DNA from: SIG454 sp045578465
Lineage (GTDB): Bacteria; Bacillota; Clostridia; Monoglobales; Monoglobaceae
NCBI GenBank assembly: GCA_045578465.1
Contig: JAZNKJ010000016.1
Coordinates: 1 to 64,000 of the forward strand
Direction: 5' to 3'
Length of the DNA: 64,000 bases
Positions 50,901 through 58,705 of the stretch are shown here, piece after piece. Every line of letters starts with the position of its first letter. The stretch's first letter is position 1. The translations under genes were made by a program, and so were the position numbers. The notes beneath the pieces are model-generated. The model ran no database searches and was not told the DNA's origin. It was given only the letters and a program-made list of their open reading frames with translations.

Positions 50901-51389
50901 ATGAATAAACAGGGAATTTATGATTTATTAATACAGAAAAATATCTGGCACGAGATAACTGAACACGAAGCGGTTTATAATATGGTTGACCTTTCAGATG
51001 TTGAGATGCCTTATCCTGAGTATGAAGCTAAAAATCTCTTTGTTCGAGATGATAAGAAACGAAATTATTATCTTATTACCGTTAAAGGCGATAAGAGAGT
51101 GGATTTGAAAGAGTTTCGCAGGAATAATGATACACGGCCATTGTCTTTTGCTTCGGCGGAAGATTTGATGGATATTATGGGATTGTTTCCCGGTGCAGTC
51201 ACACCGCTCGGTTTATTAAACGATACAGAATGTAAAGTGACTTTGTTTTTAGATGATGATTTTATGGATGGATTAGGTTTAATCGGCGTGCATCCGAATG
51301 ACAATACTGCTACAGTCTGGATAAAAACAAATGACTTGATAAGCCTAATCCGACAGCACGGAAGCACAGTGAATTTAGTTAGCCTATAA
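50901..51389 (+). CDS. YbaK/ProX-type aminoacyl-tRNA deacylase
   Basis: 162 aa. Stand-alone relative of the editing domain of prolyl-tRNA synthetase: KNLFVRDDKKRNYYLITVKGDKRVDLK with the conserved Lys, and GAVTPLGLLND near 105. Hydrolyses mischarged tRNA such as Ala-tRNA(Pro). A TGTCGAA 0A-box core lies at 50857-50863 in its upstream region. Confidence 0.9.
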   Translation: MNKQGIYDLLIQKNIWHEITEHEAVYNMVDLSDVEMPYPEYEAKNLFVRDDKKRNYYLITVKGDKRVDLKEFRRNNDTRPLSFASAEDLMDIMGLFPGAVTPLGLLNDTECKVTLFLDDDFMDGLGLIGVHPNDNTATVWIKTNDLISLIRQHGSTVNLVSL

Positions 51390-51464
51390 ATTAAACAAAT
51401 TCCAATTTGTCTGAATGTTTTTAGTTACAACTTAATACGAACTCATAAAAACAGGAGGGAGAAA

Positions 51465-52463
51465 ATGAAGAATATACTTTTAATAACAACAGGCGGGACA
51501 CTTGCTTGCAATGAAACTGAAAACGGACTTGCTCCCTCTCTTAGCGCAGAGGAGATTTTATCCTATATTCCCGAGGCAGAGGGAATATGCCATATTGAGC
51601 CTTTATATGTGTCAAATATTGACAGCACAAATGTAACCATATCTCATTGGCAGAAAACGGTTAAAGCCATAGAAGAAAACTATGATAAGTTTGACGGTTT
51701 TGTTATAGCCCACGGGACAGACACCCTTGCCTATACCGCATCGGCTCTTTCCTATATGATTCAAAACAGCCCAAAGCCCATAGTTCTCACAGGCTCTCAA
51801 AAGCCAATAAAGGAAAAGGACACAGATGCAAAAGGAAATCTTTTGGACAGCCTTATATATGCATCAGACGACAATTCTTATGGAGTAAGTGTTGTGTTTG
51901 ACGGAAAAGTTATTGCAGGGACAAGGGCGAGAAAGGAACGCTCAAAAAGTTTTAATGCCTTTTCAAGCATCAACCACCCGTATAAAGCAACCATAGAAAA
52001 GGGCGAAATCAAGAGAAACTTCCCTGAGATAAAACCGCAGGGGAAAACAGAATTTTTCTATAATATGAGCGACAGTATTTGCACTCTCAAATTCACGCCC
52101 AATATGAAACCCCAGATACTTTCCTATCTCTTTAAAAACTATGATTGCCTGATTTTTGAGAGCTTTGGGGTGGGTGGAATTCCTGACTATCTTTTAGAGA
52201 CATTTTATGAAGAGATGCAAAAGCCGTCCGAGAAGATAAAGTGCATTGTTATAACAACTCAGATTGCAAACGAGGGCAGTGATATGGAAATATACGCCGT
52301 TGGCAAAAAGGTTAAGGAAGAATTTAAGCTTATAGAAACTTATGATATGAACTTTGAGGCGGCATACACCAAGCTTATGTGGATTTTGGGAAGCGGAGAG
52401 ACGGATTACGAAAAAATCCGCGAGAAGTTTTATTCTCCAATAAACTATGATATTATGAAATAA
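51465..52463 (+). CDS. Asparaginase (type I-like)
   Basis: 332 aa. Catalytic Thr motif ITTGGTLAC at the N-terminus and HGTDTLAYTASAL near 85, with the conserved Lys in GSQKP near 110. Hydrolyses asparagine to aspartate and ammonia. No signal peptide, so cytosolic. AGGAGGG before the ATG. ApbE follows in 16 bp. Confidence 0.92.
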   Translation: MKNILLITTGGTLACNETENGLAPSLSAEEILSYIPEAEGICHIEPLYVSNIDSTNVTISHWQKTVKAIEENYDKFDGFVIAHGTDTLAYTASALSYMIQNSPKPIVLTGSQKPIKEKDTDAKGNLLDSLIYASDDNSYGVSVVFDGKVIAGTRARKERSKSFNAFSSINHPYKATIEKGEIKRNFPEIKPQGKTEFFYNMSDSICTLKFTPNMKPQILSYLFKNYDCLIFESFGVGGIPDYLLETFYEEMQKPSEKIKCIVITTQIANEGSDMEIYAVGKKVKEEFKLIETYDMNFEAAYTKLMWILGSGETDYEKIREKFYSPINYDIMK

Positions 52464-52479
52464 AAAAGGAGGCTCTGCT

Positions 52480-53433
52480 ATGAAGAAAATCAAAACAGTT
52501 TTAATTGCCTTAATGGTAGTCTTTATTCTTGCAGGGCTATACCTTGCCACAAACCGAGAAAAAGAGTTCTCAAAAACGGAATTTCTTCTTGACACAACCT
52601 GCTCGCTAACTTTCTACGGCAAAGACAGCAAAGAGGCAACGGAGACAGTTTTTGAGGAAATAAAGCGCATTGAAGACCTTATGAGTATGTATAATGAAAC
52701 CTCGGATGTTTATCGGATAAACAACGCGAAAGCGGGGGAGGAAATATCCGTTTCCCCTGATACCTACGAGGTTTTACGGACTGCGCAGGAAATTGCAAAG
52801 GAAAGCGGAGGCGCTTTTGATATAACCATTGCCCCCTTAACAACCCTCTGGAACTTCACGGCGGAAACCCCAAAAGTTCCAACAGAAGAAGAAATTAAGG
52901 AATGCCTTAACTTTGTAGGCTATGAAAATATTATTTTAAAGGATGGTAAGGTCATAAAGAAAAAAGCCGAAACCCAGATTGACCTTGGGGGAATTGCAAA
53001 AGGCTATGCAGGGGACAGGGCAAAAGCGGTTGCGGAAAAGTTTAACTTAACAGGCGGAATTATTGACCTTGGAGGAAACATTATCTGCTTTGGAGAAAAT
53101 CCGAAAAGCGAATATAAAATATGGAGAGTGGGAATTCAAATTCCTTTTTCTCCAACGGGGACTTATGAAAAAACCATTGATATAAAAAAGGGTGCCGTTG
53201 TTACCAGCGGAAACTATCAGAGATATTTTGAAAAGGACGGGGAAATCTATCATCATATTATAGACCCCAAAACGGGCTATCCCCATAAGGCAGACTATGA
53301 CAGCGTTACGGTGGCTATGGAAAGCTCCCTTATTGCTGACTGCCTTGCGACAGCGGTTTTTGTTACGGGGGACGAAGAACTTTTAGATAAATATCAGGGA
53401 GAGGTATATTTTGAAAAGGCTTTTAAAGAATAA
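52480..53433 (+). CDS. apbE: FAD:protein FMN transferase
   Basis: 317 aa. N-terminal hydrophobic anchor (about 5-24), ApbE domain with IDLGGIAKGYAGDRA near 168, GGNIICFGENP and HHIIDPKTGYP near 263. Attaches FMN to Thr in extracytoplasmic flavoproteins (Rnf/Nqr-type or flavin-based extracellular electron transfer). No target protein is in the window. Overlaps the next gene by 23 nt. Confidence 0.92.
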   Translation: MKKIKTVLIALMVVFILAGLYLATNREKEFSKTEFLLDTTCSLTFYGKDSKEATETVFEEIKRIEDLMSMYNETSDVYRINNAKAGEEISVSPDTYEVLRTAQEIAKESGGAFDITIAPLTTLWNFTAETPKVPTEEEIKECLNFVGYENIILKDGKVIKKKAETQIDLGGIAKGYAGDRAKAVAEKFNLTGGIIDLGGNIICFGENPKSEYKIWRVGIQIPFSPTGTYEKTIDIKKGAVVTSGNYQRYFEKDGEIYHHIIDPKTGYPHKADYDSVTVAMESSLIADCLATAVFVTGDEELLDKYQGEVYFEKAFKE

Positions 53434-54262
53434 ATATTTCGTTCTTGCAGTTATAATTTTCATAGCGTCCTTTATCCATAACGCAGGGAAAGAAGAAATT
53501 TCTTCAAGGCAGGACGGCGAAATGCGGGTGCATTTCATTGATGTTGGAGAGGGAGACGCTACTTTTGTTGAATTCCCCGATGGAAAGACTATGCTTGTTG
53601 ACGCAGGAGAGGACGGAGAGGATGTTCTTAGCTATATCCAAAAGTGCGGAGCGGAAAAGATTGATTTCTTAGTTGGAACTCATCCTCATTCCGACCATAT
53701 AGGCGGACTTGAAACCGTTATAAGAAATATGGAAATCGGCAGTGTTTATATGCCAAAGGTTACTCATAACACGGCGACCTTTGAAGATTTGCTCTTTTCC
53801 ATAAAAGAAAAGGGACTTATGATAAACCCTACACAAAAAGGGGATATTATTTACGAAACCGATGGACTTTTGGTTGAGGTTTTATCTCCGAAAGACAGGA
53901 AATATGACAATCTTAATAATTACAGCGTGGTTTTGAAAATCGCTTATGGCGACACAGCATTTTTGCTGACAGGAGATGCGGAAGCAGAGATTTTAGACGG
54001 GATTTATGCAAAAGATATAGATGTTTTGAAAGTGCCTCATCACGGGGCGACTTCTTCTCTCAGCGAGGTCTTTTTGGATAGGACTTCTCCGGGGGTTGCG
54101 GTCATTTCCGTAGGGGAGGGCAATCAATACGGACATCCGCATGATGCCACCCTTGATGCGTATAAAAAACGAAACACAGCAATTTTCAGAACGGACAAAA
54201 ACGGAAGGGTTATTGCCACAAGCGACGGCGTGAGCGTAACAGTAAAGGGGGAGAGAGAATGA
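53411..54262 (+). CDS. MBL-fold hydrolase, ComEC C-terminal-like
   Basis: 283 aa. N-terminal membrane anchor (about 8-21), then a metallo-beta-lactamase domain with THPHSDHIGGLE and LLTGDAEAE, PHHGA. Similar to the nuclease-like C-terminal domain of ComEC/Rec2. TTG start inside apbE, with GGGAGAGG 6 nt upstream, so translation is coupled. Possibly extracellular DNA processing or a stand-alone phosphodiesterase. Confidence 0.88.
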   Translation: MKRLLKNKYFVLAVIIFIASFIHNAGKEEISSRQDGEMRVHFIDVGEGDATFVEFPDGKTMLVDAGEDGEDVLSYIQKCGAEKIDFLVGTHPHSDHIGGLETVIRNMEIGSVYMPKVTHNTATFEDLLFSIKEKGLMINPTQKGDIIYETDGLLVEVLSPKDRKYDNLNNYSVVLKIAYGDTAFLLTGDAEAEILDGIYAKDIDVLKVPHHGATSSLSEVFLDRTSPGVAVISVGEGNQYGHPHDATLDAYKKRNTAIFRTDKNGRVIATSDGVSVTVKGERE

Positions 54263-54456
54263 AATTCACAGTTGACAGAATAGAAGGGGATTTCGCAGTT
54301 GTTATAACTGAGGATAAAAGAAAATTTGATATGCCCCTTGAACTTTTGTCTCCTTGTAAAGAGGGGGATGTTTTCAGCATTTCAAAGGATGAGGAAGAAA
54401 CAAAGCTTCGGGGAGAGAGAATTGAAAAGCTCGCCCATGAGCTTTGGAGCAAATAG
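54259..54456 (+). CDS. DUF3006 domain protein
   Basis: 65 aa, matching DUF3006 (FTVDRIEGDFAVVITEDKRKFDMP). Overlaps the MBL gene by 4 nt (ATGA). This domain is frequently coupled to ComEC-like MBL proteins, as here; role unknown. Confidence 0.88.
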   Translation: MKFTVDRIEGDFAVVITEDKRKFDMPLELLSPCKEGDVFSISKDEEETKLRGERIEKLAHELWSK

Positions 54457-54475
54457 AATAGGACTTGCAAAATTA

Positions 54476-54514
54476 AAAAGACACCTGCATATATAAAATA
54501 TGGAGGTGTCTTTT
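54476..54514 (+). terminator. Terminator whose 3' arm holds the sigK ribosome binding site
   Basis: AAAAGACACCT (54476-54486) pairs with AGGTGTCTTTT (54504-54514), extended inside by CATAT/ATATG after a G-G mismatch. GGAGG (54502-54506) for sigK is inside the hairpin and the T-tract runs straight into the GTG at 54515. The loop region is AT-rich with CATATAT and TATAAA. Confidence 0.8.
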
Positions 54515-55198
54515 GTGTTTGAAGCAATAGAAGCTTTATTTAAACCGCTGATGATGCTTCTCTCCTTTATTCAGGGGGCAAATTCTTTTCCGCGCCCCTT
54601 AAATGCCAAAGAGGAGAGGGAATATCTTGAAAAGATGAAAGCGGGGGATAAGGAGGCAAGAGATAAGCTTATTGAACATAATTTAAGGCTTGTTGCCCAT
54701 GTCTCAAAGAAATATTCAGGAGCGGTATCGGACAGTGAAGACCTTATATCAATCGGGACAATCGGTCTTATTAAGGGGATAACAAGCTTTGATTCATCAA
54801 AAGGGGTACGGCTTGCGACCTATGCCGCGAGGTGCATTGAAAACGAAATCCTGATGCTTATGCGAAACAAAAAGAAAACCCAGAGTGAGGTTTCCTTAAA
54901 TGACCCAATCGGGACAGACAAAGAGGGAAACCAGATATACTTAATTGATGTTCTAAAAAGCGACGGAGGCGAGGTTTTTGATGAGATACAACAAAGAGCC
55001 CATATAAAACAGCTTTATAAAAATATCAAGACAGAGCTTACGGAAAGGGAGAGGCTTATAATAAACCTCCGCTACGGCTTAATTGACGGCAAAAATCATA
55101 CCCAACACGAAATCGCTGACCGTCTTGGGATTTCCCGCTCTTATGTTTCAAGAATTGAGAAAAAGGCGGTAGGAAAGCTGAAAAGGGGGATAGAATAA
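54515..55198 (+). CDS. sigK: RNA polymerase sporulation sigma factor SigK
   Basis: 227 aa. A hydrophobic pro-sequence at the N-terminus (about 1-22, FEAIEALFKPLMMLLSFIQG) precedes sigma region 2 (IEHNLRLVAHVSKKY, DLISIGTIGLIKGI) and region 4 (ERERLIINLRYGL, EIADRLGISRSYVSRIEKKA). Late mother-cell sigma factor, activated by removal of the pro-sequence. One intact gene, not split by a skin element. I start at the GTG at 54515 because the ATG at 54500 overlaps the ribosome binding site. Confidence 0.92.
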   Translation: MFEAIEALFKPLMMLLSFIQGANSFPRPLNAKEEREYLEKMKAGDKEARDKLIEHNLRLVAHVSKKYSGAVSDSEDLISIGTIGLIKGITSFDSSKGVRLATYAARCIENEILMLMRNKKKTQSEVSLNDPIGTDKEGNQIYLIDVLKSDGGEVFDEIQQRAHIKQLYKNIKTELTERERLIINLRYGLIDGKNHTQHEIADRLGISRSYVSRIEKKAVGKLKRGIE

Positions 55199-55213
55199 TT
55201 TTACATATTTTTA

Positions 55214-55242
55214 TAGACATACCTAAGGAAAAATGTTATAAT
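55214..55242 (+). promoter_or_regulatory. rnhA promoter
   Basis: TAGACA (55214-55219), 17-bp spacer, TATAAT (55237-55242), extended TG. Confidence 0.7.
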
Positions 55243-55275
55243 ATATGGGAGTATATTTTACTCCCATATATTTTT
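55241..55275 (+). terminator. Hairpin between sigK and rnhA
   Basis: ATATATGGGAGT pairs with ACTCCCATATAT (12 bp, perfect), then TTTT and directly the GGAGG of rnhA. Its 5' arm overlaps the -10 of the rnhA promoter, so RNA started there carries only the inner GGGAGT stem. Confidence 0.8.
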
Positions 55276-55288
55276 GGAGGATATAAAA

Positions 55289-55729
55289 ATGAAAAAAGTT
55301 GAGATATATACAGACGGCGCATGCAGCGGAAACCCAGGCCCTGGTGGCTATGGGGTTATTCTTCGCTATGGAGAGCATGAAAAAGAGCTTTCAGGTGGCG
55401 AGGAGTGCACAACCAACAATCGTATGGAGCTTACGGCGGCAATCGTTGGTCTTTCCACTTTGAAAGAACCCTGCCAGGTTACCCTTTACAGTGACTCGAA
55501 ATACTTAATTGACGCAATTAAAGAGGGCTGGGTTTATAAATGGAAAGAAAACGGCTGGATGCGAAATAAAAAGGATAAGGCACTTAACCCTGACCTTTGG
55601 GAAGAGCTTTTAACCCTTTTAGAAAAGCACCAGGTTAATCTCGTTTGGGTTAAAGGCCACGACGGGCACAGCGAGAATGAAAGATGTGATAAATTGGCGG
55701 TTATGGAGAGCCAGAAATTTATAAAATAA
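55289..55729 (+). CDS. rnhA: Ribonuclease HI
   Basis: 146 aa. Catalytic acids in YTDGACSGNPGPGGYG, NNRMELTA, YSDSKYLI and the C-terminal acidic residue, with GWV and KGHDGHSENERCD. Cleaves RNA in RNA-DNA hybrids. Start at the ATG at 55289; a TTG upstream overlaps the GGAGG. Confidence 0.95.
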   Translation: MKKVEIYTDGACSGNPGPGGYGVILRYGEHEKELSGGEECTTNNRMELTAAIVGLSTLKEPCQVTLYSDSKYLIDAIKEGWVYKWKENGWMRNKKDKALNPDLWEELLTLLEKHQVNLVWVKGHDGHSENERCDKLAVMESQKFIK

Positions 55730-55775
55730 AGAAAACGGGCATAATAAAATAAATTGTGCTAAGGCTGGGAAGAAA

Positions 55776-56801
55776 ATGGAAACTTATGAAATTTTAAAAG
55801 CTTTGACTGATGAAAAAGGTGTAAGCGGTTTTGAGGGGAAGATTGCAGATGTTGCGCAAAAACTCCTTGCACCCTTTTGCGATGAGACTTGGGAGAATAG
55901 ATTTAAGAGCGTAATCGGATTTAAGAAAAGCCAAAATAAAAATGCCAAAAAACTTATGATTGAGGCGCATTTTGACCAGATTGGTCTTATGGTTTCAAAA
56001 TTCAAGGGAGACGGTTTTTTAAGCTTTGTCCCCGTTGGCGGAGTGGACAGCCGAATTCTTTCAGGCTCAGAGGTTATTATTTTAGGAAGCGAAAAGGTCT
56101 ATGGAATAATCGGCGCAAAGCCACCGCATCTTAGCGGAAGCGATGATAAGGATAAAATGCCGAAACTAACCGATATGCTTATTGACACAGGACTTTCTGA
56201 AAAAGAACTTAAAGAAAAGATATCCATTGGAGACAGTATTATATTTAAAAGCAGTTTAGCAAGGCTCTCAGGAAACGAATGTTGCAGCAGCGCAATGGAC
56301 AACCGTGCAGGTGTTACGGCAATTTTAAAGGCAATTGAGGGACTTTCTTCATCCCCATATGATTTGTATTTCACCTTTGCCTCGGAGGAAGAATTGGGCC
56401 TCCACGGTGCCTATACCTTGGCGGAGGAAATCCGCCCTGATTTAGCGGTGGTTATAGATGTTACCCACGGAATGACCCCCGACACGAAAGATGAGACAGG
56501 AGTTTTCAAAACGGGATGCGGAGCGGTTATCTGTAAGGGACCGAATTTTGACCAAGGTTTTGCTGAAAAAATAACCACGATTGCAAAAGAGAAGAATATA
56601 AAATATGAAATTGAGGTAGCGTCAGGAAATAGCGGAACTGACGCCTGGGCAATTCAGAACAGTTTCGGGGGAGCAAAAACGGCTCTTATTTCAATCCCCG
56701 TAAAATATATGCACACCTCGGTTGAAACCCTTGATATTGCTGATGTTGAGGCGGTTTCTGCCCTTATCAAAAATATTGCGGAGGTGGAAATTGATGCTTA
56801 A
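55776..56801 (+). CDS. M42 family metallopeptidase, paralogue 1
   Basis: 341 aa. All five metal ligands and the catalytic Glu of the M42 aminopeptidase family are visible: His in EAHFDQIG, Asp in AMDNRAG, Glu-Glu in SEEELGLHGA, Asp in VVIDVTHG and His in KYMHTS. Expected dinuclear aminopeptidase forming large (TET-like) assemblies. First of three tandem paralogues; the second begins inside its 3' end. Confidence 0.92.
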   Translation: METYEILKALTDEKGVSGFEGKIADVAQKLLAPFCDETWENRFKSVIGFKKSQNKNAKKLMIEAHFDQIGLMVSKFKGDGFLSFVPVGGVDSRILSGSEVIILGSEKVYGIIGAKPPHLSGSDDKDKMPKLTDMLIDTGLSEKELKEKISIGDSIIFKSSLARLSGNECCSSAMDNRAGVTAILKAIEGLSSSPYDLYFTFASEEELGLHGAYTLAEEIRPDLAVVIDVTHGMTPDTKDETGVFKTGCGAVICKGPNFDQGFAEKITTIAKEKNIKYEIEVASGNSGTDAWAIQNSFGGAKTALISIPVKYMHTSVETLDIADVEAVSALIKNIAEVEIDA

Positions 56802-57795
56802 ACTTTTGACTGAAACAGACGGCGTTTCGGGGAACGAAGAAGCCGTTCGTGATATAATTTTTGCCGAAGTTTCCCCTTTTTGCAGTGAGACAAAAATTGA
56901 CAGCATGGGAAACCTTATTTGCTTTAAAAAGGGAAGAAAAGGCGGAAAAACCGTTCTTCTTTCTGCCCATATGGACGAGGTCGGGTTTATTATAACAAAG
57001 ATAACCGATGAGGGCTTTTTAAAGTTTGAAACGGTTGGAGGGATAGAACCTAAAATTCTTTTATCCCAAATGGTTAGAAAAGGGGACTTAAAAGGTATAA
57101 TCTCTCTTAAAGCGGTCCATCTTCTTACAAAGGAAGAAAGGGACAAGGTATTTTCGGAGAGCGAACTTTTTATAGATATCGGTGCAAAAAGCAAAGAGGA
57201 AGCAGAGAAAGTTGTTTCCGTTGGGGACTATTTTGCCTTTGACAGCGAATATATATCCCAAGGAGATATGATAAAAGCAAAGGCCCTTGATGACAGAGTG
57301 GGTTGCGCGGCGTTAATTGACGCCCTTAAAAAAGAATGGGACGCAAATCTTATCTGCACTTTCGTAGTTCAGGAAGAGGTTGGTCTTCGCGGGGCAAAGG
57401 CAGCGGTTTATGGCTTAAAGCCTGATTTTGCAATCGTTGTTGAAGGGACAACCTGTAACCATATGCCCGGCATCCCTGAGGAGAAAAGGGTTACCCGTTT
57501 TGGCGGCGGAGTTGCAGTCTCCATTATGGATATGGGAAGCGTTGCAAACCGTGAACTCGTATCAAAAATTACTGCTATTGCAGAGGAAAATAAGATAAAC
57601 TGGCAATATAAAGCATCCGTCAAAGGCGGAAACGATGCAGGAGCGATTTCCATATCAGAGGGCGGGATTAAAACCGCAAGTCTAAGCGTTCCCTGCAAAT
57701 ATATCCATTCAAGCGTTTCGGCTATGAATAAAAATGATTATCAGTCCTGCAAGGAACTTATAGAAAAGATTATTGAAAATGCGGAGGAAATATAA
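56794..57795 (+). CDS. M42 family metallopeptidase, paralogue 2
   Basis: 333 aa. Intact ligand set: His in SAHMDEVGF, Asp in LDDRVGC, Glu-Glu in QEEVGLRGA, Glu in VVEGTT, His in KYIHSS. Start chosen at the ATG at 56794, 9 nt after GGAGG and overlapping the previous gene by 8 nt; a longer frame to 56722 lies within the upstream gene. Its stop directly abuts the ATG of the third paralogue. Confidence 0.92.
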   Translation: MLKLLTETDGVSGNEEAVRDIIFAEVSPFCSETKIDSMGNLICFKKGRKGGKTVLLSAHMDEVGFIITKITDEGFLKFETVGGIEPKILLSQMVRKGDLKGIISLKAVHLLTKEERDKVFSESELFIDIGAKSKEEAEKVVSVGDYFAFDSEYISQGDMIKAKALDDRVGCAALIDALKKEWDANLICTFVVQEEVGLRGAKAAVYGLKPDFAIVVEGTTCNHMPGIPEEKRVTRFGGGVAVSIMDMGSVANRELVSKITAIAEENKINWQYKASVKGGNDAGAISISEGGIKTASLSVPCKYIHSSVSAMNKNDYQSCKELIEKIIENAEEI

Positions 57796-58704
57796 ATGGA
57801 GATATTTGAAATTCTTTCCCCAAGCGGAAGAGAAGAAAATATGATTTCCCATATAAAAGCTTTCGGCGAGAAGCAGGGATATAAGTGCAAAGCCGATGTT
57901 TTCGGCAACCTTATATGCGAAAAAGGGGAAGGAAAGCTTGCGATAGAGTGCGGAGTTGACTCTGTTTCTATAATGAAAATTGGCGAAACAGACAAAGGAA
58001 TGATAAAGGTCAGCGTTCCAAACTCTAAAGAGGTTTCCTCTCTTGTTGGGAAAAAGGTTAAGTTTTTAAACGGAGTAGTTGGCATTGTTCGTTGCGACAA
58101 AACCGAAAATATTGAAGATAGCGACCTTAGCATTGACATTGGCGAAACGGACAAAGAGGGGGCAAAAGCGAAAGTCCCTATGGGCGAATTTGCATCTCTT
58201 TGCCCTGATATAACGGAAAGCGAAAAGTTTATTTTCGGAAACGGAATTTCCGCTTATGCACCAATTATAACCGCTCTTGAAGTTATGAAAAGCGCAAAGA
58301 ACACGGCCTTTTTGTTTACGGTGCAGAAAAAGCTTGCAGGAAGAGGCTTAAAGGCTCTTCTTAGCGGATATGAAGCGGAAACTGTTGTCTCCATAAACAC
58401 TCTCCCCGAAAAAGACGAGGTTAAGTGCACAGAGGGTGCAGTTGTTGTTATAAAAGAAAAAGGCGCAGCCCCCACAGAAAAAGTGAGAAAAGCGCTTATT
58501 GAAGCCGGCGGAGAAAAGGTCCAGATAGGTGCGACGGAAGAGAGTCTTTTCCTTGACCTTCCTTTAATTTGCGGAAAAGGAGCTTTAACTGGTGGCGTTT
58601 GCATTCCTATCCGAGACAAAGGAAAGGCTTATGAGGGAATGGCAAAAGCGGATATAAAAGCTGCAACAGAGCTTATTTTAAACTATATAAACAAGGTGAA
58701 CTAA
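57796..58704 (+). CDS. M42-like pseudopeptidase, paralogue 3, active site lost
   Basis: 302 aa, shorter than its two neighbours but alignable along its length (VFGNLIC, FTVQKKLAGRGLKALLSG against FVVQEEVGLRGAKAAVYG). Catalytic Glu-Glu is Lys-Lys. Of the metal ligands, the first His is replaced (CGVDS region), the bridging Asp is lost (GISAYAP), the fourth ligand is Asn (SINTL) and the final His is absent. The frame is open and start and stop are tightly spaced, so it is not a decaying gene. Probably a non-catalytic subunit or binding protein. Confidence 0.82.
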   Translation: MEIFEILSPSGREENMISHIKAFGEKQGYKCKADVFGNLICEKGEGKLAIECGVDSVSIMKIGETDKGMIKVSVPNSKEVSSLVGKKVKFLNGVVGIVRCDKTENIEDSDLSIDIGETDKEGAKAKVPMGEFASLCPDITESEKFIFGNGISAYAPIITALEVMKSAKNTAFLFTVQKKLAGRGLKALLSGYEAETVVSINTLPEKDEVKCTEGAVVVIKEKGAAPTEKVRKALIEAGGEKVQIGATEESLFLDLPLICGKGALTGGVCIPIRDKGKAYEGMAKADIKAATELILNYINKVN

Positions 58705-58705
58705 A

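Noticed and set aside
57796..58704. Decaying pseudogene of an M42 peptidase
   Set aside because: Full open frame, tight operon spacing and conserved fold segments argue for a maintained protein; only the active site is lost.
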